Source of the DNA: Steroidobacteraceae bacterium
GTDB taxonomy: Bacteria; Pseudomonadota; Gammaproteobacteria; Steroidobacterales; Steroidobacteraceae
Direction of reading: 5' to 3'
Assembly (NCBI GenBank): GCA_041395505.1
Contig: JAWLAG010000002.1
Span: 625,001-689,000, forward strand
Length of the DNA stretch: 64,000 bases
Part shown: positions 51,302 to 59,227 of the stretch, piece by piece
Layout: each line of letters opens with the position of its first letter
Position numbering within the stretch: the stretch's first letter is position 1
Program-made: the position numbers and the translations under genes
Notes under the pieces: model-generated
The model's database searches: none
What the model was told of the DNA's origin: nothing
What the model saw: only the letters and a program-made list of their open reading frames with translations

Positions 51302-51721
51302 CTACCACTCGCCGACGTTCGGCATGGAGGCCCAGGGCTCGGCTTTCGGCAATGCCTCGCCGCGCTGCAGCAGTTCGATCGAAATGCCGTCGGGGGAGCG
51401 AACGAAAGCCATGCGGCCATCGCGCGGCGGCCGAAGGATCTTCACACCATGGTCGGCGAGGCGCTGGCAGTGCGCATAGATGTCGTCAACTGCATAGGCG
51501 ACGTGTCCGAAATTGCGGCCACCGCCATAGACCTCGTCGTCCCAGTTGTAGGTGAGTTCGATTTGCGCCTGCTCATCGCCCGGCGCGCACAGGAACACCA
51601 GCGTGAATCGTCCCTGCGACACATCACGGCGCGAATGCTCGATGAGTCCGAGAGCGGTGCAATAGAAACGCAACGAGGCATCAAGGTCGCGAACCCGGAC
51701 CATCGTGTGCAGGTATTTCAC
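51302..51721 (-). CDS. gloA: Lactoylglutathione lyase-like (glyoxalase I) protein
   Basis: A 139-residue VOC-fold protein with the four metal ligands of glyoxalase I in order: His5 (LHTMVRVRDLDASLRFY), Glu in IELTYNW, His in FGHVAYAVDDIY, Glu in SIELLQ. It should convert the methylglyoxal-glutathione adduct to S-lactoylglutathione, though other VOC activities are possible. Its GTG start directly follows the ilvI stop codon with no gap (TGA then GTG), so it is translated by coupling. That pairing with acetolactate synthase is unusual. Confidence 0.85.
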   Translation of the reverse strand: MKYLHTMVRVRDLDASLRFYCTALGLIEHSRRDVSQGRFTLVFLCAPGDEQAQIELTYNWDDEVYGGGRNFGHVAYAVDDIYAHCQRLADHGVKILRPPRDGRMAFVRSPDGISIELLQRGEALPKAEPWASMPNVGEW

Positions 51722-53572
51722 TCAGAACATCTCCGACGGACCGGGCGCCTTGATATCGACGGCGGTGCGCGAGCGGATGTGCTCGCCGGTGACCATCTCG
51801 TCGTAGCTCTGACCCGGCCCGACCATCGGATAGACGCCGGCATCGGGATCGATGAGCACTTCGAGGAAGGCGGGTCCCGGGAAGTTGACGAATTCGGCGA
51901 TCGTTGCCGGCACGTCTGCCTTGCGATCCAGGCGGCGCGCGAAAGCGAAACCATCGGCCTCCGCCGCGCGAACGAAATCCTTCTTGTGTAGCGATTTGTC
52001 GCTGGCCGACATGCGACCTTCGAAATAGAGCTTTTGCCACTGCCGCACCATGCCGTCGCCGAAATTGTTCAGCACCAGCACCTTGATGGGAAGGTCGTAG
52101 GTGGTCACGGTTTCAAGCTCGCCGAGATTCATGCGCACGCTCGCGTCGCCATCGATATCGATGACGAGTCCGCCCGGCACCGCGAATTGCGCGCCGATCG
52201 CCGCCGGCAGACCGAAGCCCATGGTGCCCATGCTGCCTGAGGTCAACCACTGGCGCGGACCGCGAAAATCGCAGTATTGCGCGGCCCACATCTGGTGCTG
52301 GCCGACGCCGGTCGTGATGATCGCCGCACCGCCCGTCAGCCGGTTGATCTCCTCGATGACGTAATAGGGCTGGATCAAAGTGCTGTCGCGGTCGTAGTTC
52401 ATCGCATGGTCACGACGCAACTGCGCCAGATGCGCAAGCCATTCCGGATCGCTGCGCGGTGTGCCGAGTTCGCGACCTTTCGCGGTCAGCATGCCGAGCG
52501 CCTGGGCGAGATCGCCGACATGCGCCCAGTCGACTGCCTTGACCTTGTTGATTTCCGCCCGATCGATATCAAGATGAGCGATTCGCCGCGCATTCGGTGC
52601 AAAGCGGGCGGGTGCACCGGCCACCCGATCGTCGAAGCGCGCGCCGATGGCGATCAGAAAGTCGCAGTCCTCGACAGCGTAATTGGCAAAGGCCGCGCCA
52701 TGCATGCCGAGCATGCGCATCGACAAAGGATGGGTCGTGTCGATGGCACCAATGCCCATCAATGTGGTTACCACCGGCAGATCGAAGCTGGTGACGAATT
52801 CGCGCAGGGTCTCGCAGGCACCGGCCTGGATGACGCCACCGCCCGCGTAGACGAGCGGCCGCCTGGACTCCTGCAGCATGGCGAGGAGCTGGCGTGCGGC
52901 GCTGTCGGTCAGGTGGTTCTGGTCAAGTTCACGCAGGCGCGCCCGATAGCCCGGCAGGGGCAGTTGCCCGCCGCCTGCGAAAATCCCGCGCCAGTTCTGC
53001 ACGTCCTTGGGTATGTCGACCACGACGGGGCCGGGGCGGCCGGTTCGCGCAACCTCAAACGCGCTGCGCAAGGTCGCTTCGAGGCGCGCCGGATCGGTGA
53101 CCAGGAAGACATGCTTGGCGATGGCGCCCATCAGCGCCGCAACGGGTGCCTCCTGGAACGCGTCACTGCCGATGGCAGCGGTCGGCACCTGGCCGCAGAT
53201 CACCACGATGGGGATGGAATCGGCCATGCAATCGCGTACCGGCGTGACGGTGTTGGTCGCGCCCGGTCCGGAGGTGACGAGGCAGACACCCACACGCCCG
53301 CTGGCGCGCGCATAGCCCGCCGCCATGAACGCCGCGCCCTGCTCGTTGGCGGGCACGATCATGCGCATGGGCGGGCGCGGCTGTGCGCCCGGCGGCACCG
53401 CGTTGTGACGAAAGACGGCGTCATAGGTAGGCAGGATCGCGCCGCCGCTGTAGCCGAAAACGGTGTCGACGCCCTCGTCCGCAAGGACCTGCACGATGAT
53501 TTCGGCACCGCTCATCGCCGCTCCGGCCTGCGGATGTTTGCTGCTCTCTACGGCAGTGGACGGTTTGTTCAT
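51722..53572 (-). CDS. ilvI: Acetolactate synthase large subunit
   Basis: A 616-residue ThDP enzyme of branched-chain amino acid synthesis, condensing two pyruvates or pyruvate with 2-oxobutanoate. The N-terminus has FGYSGGAILPTYDAVFRH and NEQGAAFMAAGYARASG (catalytic Glu). The central FAD domain has IGARFDDRVAG. The C-terminal ThDP/Mg motif is IDGDASVRMNLGEL with VLVLNNFGDGMVRQW. FGYSGG instead of the common FGYPGG is a mild variant. ATG 53572 is chosen. Unusually, the small subunit is encoded divergently, not downstream. Confidence 0.94.
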   Translation of the reverse strand: MNKPSTAVESSKHPQAGAAMSGAEIIVQVLADEGVDTVFGYSGGAILPTYDAVFRHNAVPPGAQPRPPMRMIVPANEQGAAFMAAGYARASGRVGVCLVTSGPGATNTVTPVRDCMADSIPIVVICGQVPTAAIGSDAFQEAPVAALMGAIAKHVFLVTDPARLEATLRSAFEVARTGRPGPVVVDIPKDVQNWRGIFAGGGQLPLPGYRARLRELDQNHLTDSAARQLLAMLQESRRPLVYAGGGVIQAGACETLREFVTSFDLPVVTTLMGIGAIDTTHPLSMRMLGMHGAAFANYAVEDCDFLIAIGARFDDRVAGAPARFAPNARRIAHLDIDRAEINKVKAVDWAHVGDLAQALGMLTAKGRELGTPRSDPEWLAHLAQLRRDHAMNYDRDSTLIQPYYVIEEINRLTGGAAIITTGVGQHQMWAAQYCDFRGPRQWLTSGSMGTMGFGLPAAIGAQFAVPGGLVIDIDGDASVRMNLGELETVTTYDLPIKVLVLNNFGDGMVRQWQKLYFEGRMSASDKSLHKKDFVRAAEADGFAFARRLDRKADVPATIAEFVNFPGPAFLEVLIDPDAGVYPMVGPGQSYDEMVTGEHIRSRTAVDIKAPGPSEMF

Positions 53573-53595
53573 GGTCTCGACAGGATGGCGGATTG

Positions 53596-53609
53596 CCGGC
53601 AATTGCCGG
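53596..53609. promoter_or_regulatory. Perfect 14-bp palindrome between ilvI and ilvH
   Basis: CCGGCAATTGCCGG (53596-53609) is its own reverse complement. It lies 23 bp from the ilvI start and about 100 bp from the ilvH start, in the 140-bp divergent region. A two-fold symmetric operator here could control ilvI, and perhaps both subunits. I see no leader peptide with a run of branched-chain codons. Confidence 0.45.
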
Positions 53610-53712
53610 GAATGGAGAGCCTAGCAGTTCGCTGCCTGTGCGCCAAAGCGGGCCGCTCGGAAGCGCCGCGGCAATGGTTTATGCTGGCCGCGATGGCAAC
53701 TGATTGGGCACC

Positions 53713-54228
53713 ATGCGGCATATCATCGGCATTGTTCTGCAAAACGAGTCCGGCGCGCTCAGCCGGGTGACGGGGCTGTTCTCGACCCGCGGCTACAACA
53801 TCGAATCATTGTCTGTCGCACCGACCAACGATCCGACTGTCTCACGCATTACGCTGGTGACCACCGGCCCCGACGCGGTCATCCGCCAGATCGTCGCGCA
53901 GCTAATGAAGCTGGTCGACGTGGTTGCCGTCAACGACATGACCGAGGGCGATCACCTGGAGCGGGAGCTGGTCCTGCTGCGCCTCAGGCTGGACCCGATG
54001 GCGAGCGACGCTGTCCGCGGCTTCGTGGTCCGCGCCGGTGGACGGGTCCTCGACCCGGCTCCCGAGGGCTTCATCGTCGAACTGACGGCGAGCGAAGCGG
54101 AGGTCAACGAGTTCGTTCGGCACCTCGCCAAGGGGCCGACGGAAATCCTGGAAATCGCCCGCAGCGGTGCGCTGGGGATCTCCCGCCAACTCCGGCCGAT
54201 GCGCGCCGTGCGCCGCCAGCCGGGGTGA
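53713..54228 (+). CDS. ilvH: Acetolactate synthase small (regulatory) subunit
   Basis: A 171-residue regulatory subunit. The N-terminal ACT domain is MRHIIGIVLQNESGALSRVT, then GLFSTRGYNIESLSVAPT (classical IlvH opening); the C-terminal half is ERELVLLRLRLDP, ELTASEAEVNEFV and LEIARSGALGISR. It binds the large subunit, raises its activity and confers valine feedback inhibition. ATG 53713 gives the family N-terminus; a TTG three codons earlier is possible. Confidence 0.94.
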   Translation: MRHIIGIVLQNESGALSRVTGLFSTRGYNIESLSVAPTNDPTVSRITLVTTGPDAVIRQIVAQLMKLVDVVAVNDMTEGDHLERELVLLRLRLDPMASDAVRGFVVRAGGRVLDPAPEGFIVELTASEAEVNEFVRHLAKGPTEILEIARSGALGISRQLRPMRAVRRQPG

Positions 54229-54239
54229 TTGATTTACTA

Positions 54240-54269
54240 TTGATACAATAATAGACTTGCCTCTATAAT
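54240..54269 (+). promoter_or_regulatory. Sigma-70-type promoter for the lipoprotein gene
   Basis: TTGATA (54240-54245), 18 bp, then a perfect TATAAT (54264-54269), in an AT-rich island that stands out from the GC-rich surroundings. Transcription would start near 54276, leaving a leader of about 105 bases before the lipoprotein start at 54381, with a hairpin at 54315. Confidence 0.6.
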
Positions 54270-54314
54270 TGTTTAAGTAGTATGTCAATAAGGCCCTCGA
54301 GCCGGTTCCCGGAT

Positions 54315-54329
54315 TGTGCCACCGGCACA
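54315..54329 (+). other. Hairpin in the lipoprotein mRNA leader
   Basis: TGTGCC-ACC-GGCACA forms a perfect 6-bp stem with a 3-base loop, in the middle of the leader between the predicted promoter and the ribosome site (AAGAGGA). It has no T-run. It may protect the message or be an operator. Confidence 0.35.
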
Positions 54330-54380
54330 TGCTAGGATCGCGCCGCGCTGTCGCTTGTTGCGCGTTAAGAGGACGTTCAT

Positions 54381-55277
54381 ATGCGCTCCGTATGCTCATC
54401 GGGCATGAACCGCCCAATGCTGATTGCACCTTTCATCCTGTTGCTCGCCGCCTGCGGCAACAACAGCCCGTCCCCCAGGGACTCTGCGGCCCCGGCAGCC
54501 GATGTACCCACCGAAGCGCCTGCGGAGGCGCCGGCGCCAGCGGAAACGACACCGCCCATGGAGGACCAGGCGTCCGCCGAACTCGAAGCGCGCGAGAGCG
54601 AGATCGCTGCGCGGGAGGCCGAACTGGCCGAACGCGAAGCCGCACTGGCCGCGCAACAGGCAGCCGCCAACAAGCCGAAGCCGGTCGCCAAGGCGCCCCG
54701 GCCGGCAACCGCGCCGGCGGCTCCACGTGCACCGGCGGCTCCACCGCCCCCGCCCGCACCAGTGACCGTCGCCGTCGGGACGCAGCTGCCCATTGAAGTC
54801 ACGGCTGCCGTGTCGACCAAGACCTCCACGGTGGGCGATCGCATCGAGGGCAAGCTTGCGAGCGACGTACTGGTCGACGGCAAGACCGCACTGCGCGCCG
54901 GCGAAATCGTGCAGGGCTCGGTGACGGAAGTGGTGTCCGGCAGCAAGAAGATCGGTGGCGTGCCAACGCTCGGCATCAGCTTCGACAAACTGGTGCTGAC
55001 CGACGGCAAGACCATCGCCCTGAACGGCCGCCTGGTCCAGCAGGGCAAGAGCGAAACCGGCCGCGATGCCGCCAAGATCGCAGGCGGCGTGCTGGTCGGA
55101 GCCGTTGTCGGTCACCAGATCGACGATGACAAGGGCAAGGTGATCGGCGGCATCCTGGGCGGTGCGGCCGGCGCGCTCATCGCCAAGAAGACCGGCGGCG
55201 ACGTGACCCTGGAGCCGGGCACCGTGCTTACGGTCGAGCTGACCTCGCCGATCGAAGTCATCCCTGCAGCGCGCTGA
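54381..55277 (+). CDS. Putative lipoprotein with glycine-zipper C-terminus
   Basis: A 298-residue precursor. The signal MNRPMLIAPFILLLAACGNN carries a lipobox LAAC, so the mature protein is lipidated on Cys. A charged coiled coil follows (ASAELEARESEIAAREAELA and on to about residue 95), then a Pro/Ala-rich linker, then a beta-rich domain (VAVGTQLPIEVTAAVSTKTS, then TVGDRIEGKL). A glycine zipper (KIAGGVLVGAVVGHQI, IGGILGGAAGALIAKKTGG) and LEPGTVLTVELTSPIEV close it. It is probably an envelope-anchored scaffold. ATG 54381 has AGAGGA upstream. Confidence 0.75.
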   Translation: MRSVCSSGMNRPMLIAPFILLLAACGNNSPSPRDSAAPAADVPTEAPAEAPAPAETTPPMEDQASAELEARESEIAAREAELAEREAALAAQQAAANKPKPVAKAPRPATAPAAPRAPAAPPPPPAPVTVAVGTQLPIEVTAAVSTKTSTVGDRIEGKLASDVLVDGKTALRAGEIVQGSVTEVVSGSKKIGGVPTLGISFDKLVLTDGKTIALNGRLVQQGKSETGRDAAKIAGGVLVGAVVGHQIDDDKGKVIGGILGGAAGALIAKKTGGDVTLEPGTVLTVELTSPIEVIPAAR

Positions 55278-55698
55278 GCGCTGCACGGATCTCGCGCGGG
55301 ATTTCAGTGGCCGCGCGGCTGGCGCGGTCGACGTACACGTGTACGAAGCGGCCGACCGCGACGGCGGCCGCTTCCCCAGCGCGAAATACGCCTAGCCGAT
55401 AAATGATGCTGCTGCGCCCGATACGCTCGAGCGCGATACCGACTTCGATCGCATCCGGGAACGACAGCGGTGCGAAATATCGGCAGCGTGTCTCCACCAC
55501 CAAACCGATTGCAGGCAGCTCGCGTATGTCGCGGGCGCACTGCGCCATCAACCAGCCATTGACCGCGGTGTCGAAATACGAGTAGTAGATGACGTTGTTG
55601 ATGTGGCCGTAATGGTCATTGTCCATCCAGCGGCTGGACAGGCTGCGAAAGACGGGAAATTCCGCACGCTGGGCCGGCTTCAGTTCATCATCTGACAT
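55258..55698 (-). CDS. Acyl-CoA thioesterase (4HBT/YbgC type)
   Basis: A 146-residue hot-dog-fold thioesterase: RWMDNDHYGHINNVIYYSYF is the 4HBT catalytic opening (Asp and His in D-x-D-H-Y-G-H-I-N-N), followed by GLVVETRCRYFAPLSFPDAI. It hydrolyses acyl-CoA thioesters; chain length unknown. It overlaps the lipoprotein gene at the tail by 20 bp and is divergent from the ADH gene across about 17 bp. Confidence 0.9.
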   Translation of the reverse strand: MSDDELKPAQRAEFPVFRSLSSRWMDNDHYGHINNVIYYSYFDTAVNGWLMAQCARDIRELPAIGLVVETRCRYFAPLSFPDAIEVGIALERIGRSSIIYRLGVFRAGEAAAVAVGRFVHVYVDRASRAATEIPREIRAALSALQG

Positions 55699-55715
55699 TT
55701 GCGAGTGTGTGCGCC

Positions 55716-56840
55716 ATGAAAATACGCGGAGCCATTCTAACCACGATTGGCGCAGAAAAGCCCTATGCCCGCTCGCGACCTCTTGAGATCGGCGAGCTCG
55801 AGCTCGATCCGCCAGGACGCAACGAAGTGCTGGTGCGCCTCCACGCAGCGGGCCTTTGTCATTCCGACCTGTCGGTGATCGACGGCAATCGCCCGCGGCC
55901 CGTGCCGATGCTGCTCGGTCATGAGGCGGCCGGCGTGGTCCTGGAAATCGGCCAGGGTGTCGACGATCTGGCGGTCGGTGATCACGTGGTGGCTGTCTTC
56001 GTCCCCAGCTGTCGCAGCTGTGCGCCCTGTGTCACGGGCCGTCCGGCGCTGTGCGAGCCGGCGTTCGCGAGCAACAGTGCGGGCACGCTGTTGCACGGTG
56101 ACAGGCGGCTGCACGCAGCAGGCAAGCCCGTCAATCATCATCTCGGTGTCTCCGCCTTCGCGAGCCACGCCGTTCTGGCGCGCGAGTCACTGGTGCGCAT
56201 CGACAAGGATCTGCCACTCGAACAGGCCGCCCTGTTCGGGTGCGCCGTCATCACCGGAGTCGGTGCGGTCATCAATACCGCCGCATTGCCCGAGGGCGCG
56301 CGCGTCGCCGTCATCGGCCTGGGCGGCGTCGGGCTCGCCGCATTGCTCGGCGCACGCCTGCGCAATCCGCGCCAACTGCTGGCGGTCGATTTTGCGGGAC
56401 CCAAGCTCGATCTGGCGCGCAAGCTCGGCGCCACGGCCACCATCGATGTCAGCGCGAGCGAGGCCCTCGAGCAGCTGCGGCAACTGACCGATGGCGGTGT
56501 GGATTTCGCCTTCGAGATGGCCGGCGCCGTAGCGGCGCTGGATTTTGCGTGGCGTGCGACGCGGCGCGGCGGCACCACGGTAACCGCCGGCCTCAACCAT
56601 CCCGACGCCCGATTGTCGCTGTCGCCGCTGACACTGGTCGCCGAGGAACGCACCTTGAAAGGCAGCTATCTCGGCAGCTGCGATCCTGCGCGCGATGTGC
56701 CGCGCTACGTCGATTGGTTCCGGCAAGGCCGCCTGCCCGTCGATGCGCTGATGGGCGAAACCCTCGGCCTCGAAGACCTGAACGGCGCGTTCGACCGCTT
56801 GGCAAGCGGCCAGATGTTGCGGCAAGTCGTCGTCCTGTAG
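55716..56840 (+). CDS. Zinc-dependent alcohol dehydrogenase (class III type)
   Basis: A 374-residue zinc ADH. Catalytic zinc ligands: Cys in GLCHSD, His in LGHEAAG, Cys in LFGCAVITGVGAV. Structural zinc Cys residues: CRSCAPCVTGRPALC. The Rossmann loop is VIGLGGVGLAALLG, and an Asp after strand 2 (LLAVDFAG) predicts NAD. It lacks the full glutathione-dependent formaldehyde dehydrogenase features, so the substrate is open. An AraC regulator gene follows on the same strand after 109 bp. Confidence 0.88.
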   Translation: MKIRGAILTTIGAEKPYARSRPLEIGELELDPPGRNEVLVRLHAAGLCHSDLSVIDGNRPRPVPMLLGHEAAGVVLEIGQGVDDLAVGDHVVAVFVPSCRSCAPCVTGRPALCEPAFASNSAGTLLHGDRRLHAAGKPVNHHLGVSAFASHAVLARESLVRIDKDLPLEQAALFGCAVITGVGAVINTAALPEGARVAVIGLGGVGLAALLGARLRNPRQLLAVDFAGPKLDLARKLGATATIDVSASEALEQLRQLTDGGVDFAFEMAGAVAALDFAWRATRRGGTTVTAGLNHPDARLSLSPLTLVAEERTLKGSYLGSCDPARDVPRYVDWFRQGRLPVDALMGETLGLEDLNGAFDRLASGQMLRQVVVL

Positions 56841-56949
56841 CCACTGCGGCGGGCGATCCGTCACGATTCCGGGCCGGTTGGTCACGCATGAGCGACTTTG
56901 GTCCACCGATCGTGGCGCCAATGCCAGTGCGGGCGCATAACTTGCGCCG

Positions 56950-57825
56950 ATGGAAAGCCTAGCCCCGATCTTGCACAGGGCCGCCGAAGATTCCGCGCCG
57001 CAACTATTGCGCATCGGCGAGTGGCTGCTCACCGCCGGCGGCGGCCACGGCGCCCTGCCACGCAACGGTACCCTTTACATCGAGGCCACGCGGGGACCAC
57101 TACTCGTATGTCTCGGCGATCGCGTGCTGCGTCTCGACGAGGACTGCTACGCCCTCTGCGCGGCGCCTCGGCTGGTGGCACTGCGGAGCCCGCGCGGCAA
57201 TGCGCGCAGCAGCTGCTTGGTCGTCGCGCACCCGGTTGATTCGGCGCGTTTCGAACCCTGCTGCGGACTGCACCTGCGCATGGGTGCCAGCGCGCATATT
57301 GCGGGCTACCTGCTGCGTGAACTGCGCAGCGGCAGCGGTGCCGGCGAATGGTACGGCGAGCAGATCGATTTCCTGTTCGAGCGATTGGCGCGCGAAGTCG
57401 CGGCGCGGCGCGCGACACTGCGGTCATTGCCCCTCACGCGCCTTCGCAATGGCGATGAACTGTTGCGGCGGATCCAGCGCGCCACCGATCACATACTCGG
57501 TTGCTACGAGGAATCGCTGAGTCTCGCGACTATCGCTGCCGAGGCGCAATTGTCGCGCGATTACTTTGCGCGCTTCTTCCGGCAGGTGCACGGCGAGACG
57601 CCGTACGAGTTCCTTCGCCGCAAGCGCGCGCTTGCGGCGAAGCGCATGCTCGCAACGACCAGCCTCTCGGTCGCGGAGATCGCCCGGCGCGCGGGATTCG
57701 ACGGTCGCTCAACGCTCGCGCGCAATATCCGGCTGTTCGAGGGACGAACCGCGACCTCCCTGCGTCGCGTCGGCCTGCGCCCCGGGAGCGGTCGCGCCCG
57801 CGCCACCTCGGCGGAGCTCCCCTAG
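56950..57825 (+). CDS. AraC-family transcriptional regulator
   Basis: A 291-residue regulator. The N-terminal about 170 residues form a sensor region with no recognised fold (Cys-rich: DEDCYALCAAP, PCCGLHLR). The C-terminal double HTH (about 175-275) has LSLATIAAEAQLSRDYFARF, HGETPYEFLRRKRALAAKRM and LSVAEIARRAGFDGRSTLAR, clear AraC landmarks. It may control the preceding alcohol dehydrogenase gene. The four or more Cys in the sensor could sense redox or metal (inference). It overlaps the convergent QOR gene by 4 bp. Confidence 0.88.
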   Translation: MESLAPILHRAAEDSAPQLLRIGEWLLTAGGGHGALPRNGTLYIEATRGPLLVCLGDRVLRLDEDCYALCAAPRLVALRSPRGNARSSCLVVAHPVDSARFEPCCGLHLRMGASAHIAGYLLRELRSGSGAGEWYGEQIDFLFERLAREVAARRATLRSLPLTRLRNGDELLRRIQRATDHILGCYEESLSLATIAAEAQLSRDYFARFFRQVHGETPYEFLRRKRALAAKRMLATTSLSVAEIARRAGFDGRSTLARNIRLFEGRTATSLRRVGLRPGSGRARATSAELP

Positions 57826-58799
57826 GGCAGGAGCAGGCTTGCACCCGTGGTGCGACGGGACTCGAGATCCTCGTGGGCTTGCGTCACCTGCGCCAGCGGG
57901 TAGCGATGGCCGACGCGCACCCGCAGCTCGCGACGGCCGAGCAGCGCGAAAAGTTCGCGTGCCCCGCGCGCGAGGTCCGTGGGTTTCGCAATGAAGTGAA
58001 ACAACGACGGCCGCGCCAGCATGATCGAACCGCGGCGCATCAGTTCGAGGGGCGAGATGGCGGGAGGCGGTCCCGAAGCATTGCCATAGCTCACCATCAG
58101 ACCAAGGGGCGCGAGGCAATCGAGCGATGCCATGAAAGTATCCTTGCCGACGGAGTCGTATACGACGCGCGCGCCCTGGCCACCGGTCAGTTGGCGCAGT
58201 GCCGCGGGCCAGTCCTGATCGCGGCTCAGCAACACGTGCCGGCAGCCATTGCGCCTTGCGGCGGCCACCTTGCCCTCATCGCCGACGAGGCCGATGACCC
58301 GGGCACCCAGGTGGCGTGCCCATTGACACAGGAGGCTCCCGACGCCGCCTGCCGCCGCGTGCACGAGCACGAAGTCGCCGCGCTCGAGGCGAATCAGCCG
58401 GCGCAACAGGACCCAGGCCGTGAGTCCCTTCAGCATGATCGCAGCAGCGTCGCGATCGCGAACGGCACGCGGTAAACGCAGCACCTGGCTTGCCGGTAGC
58501 ACACGCTCATCGCAGTAGGCGCCCGGCGTTGCATGCACGTAGGCAATGCGGTCACCGACACGCAAACTCCTGACGCCCGGACCCAACTGCGTCACGACAC
58601 CTGCGGCCTCGTGGCCGAGCACGGCGGGCAGCGTCAGCGGATAGAGTCCGCGACGTTGATAGATATCGATGAAATTGAGTCCGATGGCGGTATGGCGAAT
58701 CCGTACTTCGCCGCGCTGTGGCGCAGGAAGATCAATGCAATCGATCGCAAGCTGGCTCGCCGCGCCGGTGGCGCGAAGCACGACGGCGCGAGTCTTCAC
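57822..58799 (-). CDS. NADPH:quinone oxidoreductase (QOR1-like)
   Basis: A 325-residue MDR protein: RIRHTAIGLNFIDIYQRRGL, PAVLGHEAAGVV, GDRIAYVHATPGAYCDERV, then cofactor loop LVHAAAGGVGSLLCQWARHL. This is close to QorA, which reduces quinones by one electron. No zinc ligands. The GTG start overlaps the stop of the P-II gene (GTGA), so it is coupled to a nitrogen-signalling protein. Confidence 0.88.
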   Translation of the reverse strand: MKTRAVVLRATGAASQLAIDCIDLPAPQRGEVRIRHTAIGLNFIDIYQRRGLYPLTLPAVLGHEAAGVVTQLGPGVRSLRVGDRIAYVHATPGAYCDERVLPASQVLRLPRAVRDRDAAAIMLKGLTAWVLLRRLIRLERGDFVLVHAAAGGVGSLLCQWARHLGARVIGLVGDEGKVAAARRNGCRHVLLSRDQDWPAALRQLTGGQGARVVYDSVGKDTFMASLDCLAPLGLMVSYGNASGPPPAISPLELMRRGSIMLARPSLFHFIAKPTDLARGARELFALLGRRELRVRVGHRYPLAQVTQAHEDLESRRTTGASLLLP

Positions 58800-59134
58800 A
58801 ATGCCGACTCGTCGGTCTCGCCGGTGCGGATGCGAAGCACGCGCTCGATGTCGGTGATGAAGATCTTGCCGTCGCCGACCTTGCCAGTCTTGGCGGCTTT
58901 CAACACGGCGTCGACGACCTGTTCGGCGACGTCTTCGCGTACTGCCACTTCGATACGGGTCTTGGGTACGAAATCGACCACGTATTCGGCGCCGCGATAC
59001 AGTTCCGTGTGACCGCGTTGTCGGCCGAATCCCTTGACTTCGGTTACGGTCATGCCGGAGACGCCGATTTCCGCGAGCGCCGCGCGTACATCGTCGAGCT
59101 TGAACGGTTTGATGATGGCGGTGATCAGTTTCAT
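58796..59134 (-). CDS. glnB: P-II nitrogen regulatory protein
   Basis: A 112-residue P-II protein: MKLITAIIKPFKLDDVRAAL, T-loop GHTELYRGAEYVVDF with uridylylation Tyr51, and C-terminal GDGKIFITDIERVLRIRTGE. It senses 2-oxoglutarate/ATP/ADP and glutamine (through GlnD) and controls GlnE and NtrB. The end GETDESAL is nearer E. coli GlnK than GlnB, but no amtB is adjacent, so glnB versus glnK is unsettled. A sigma-54-like promoter lies upstream at 59195. Confidence 0.93.
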   Translation of the reverse strand: MKLITAIIKPFKLDDVRAALAEIGVSGMTVTEVKGFGRQRGHTELYRGAEYVVDFVPKTRIEVAVREDVAEQVVDAVLKAAKTGKVGDGKIFITDIERVLRIRTGETDESAL

Positions 59135-59194
59135 GCGAAGACCCCGACTTGCGGGACGGTCACGGCGGCCGCCCTGCGGCTAGTTTACGGCGCT

Positions 59195-59211
59195 GGCACG
59201 GAACGGGCCAA
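59195..59211 (-). promoter_or_regulatory. Candidate sigma-54 promoter for the P-II gene
   Basis: On the minus strand TTGGCCCGTTCCGTGCC matches the -24/-12 pattern (GG-N10-GC; TGGC and TGC kept). It would start transcription about 50 bases before the P-II ATG. P-II genes are often sigma-54/NtrC dependent. No NtrC site is apparent by eye, and the motif is partly symmetric, so this is tentative. Confidence 0.4.
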
Positions 59212-59227
59212 CGCGATTGCAGAACGC

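Noticed and set aside
52277..53770. A 497-codon plus-strand frame opposite ilvI.
   Set aside because: It is an antisense shadow of a clear acetolactate synthase gene; the composition is not protein-like.
59191..59211. A sigma-54 promoter facing the plus strand in the same motif.
   Set aside because: The -24 half (TGGCACG) is good but the -12 half (GGGCC) is poor, and no plus-strand gene starts nearby.
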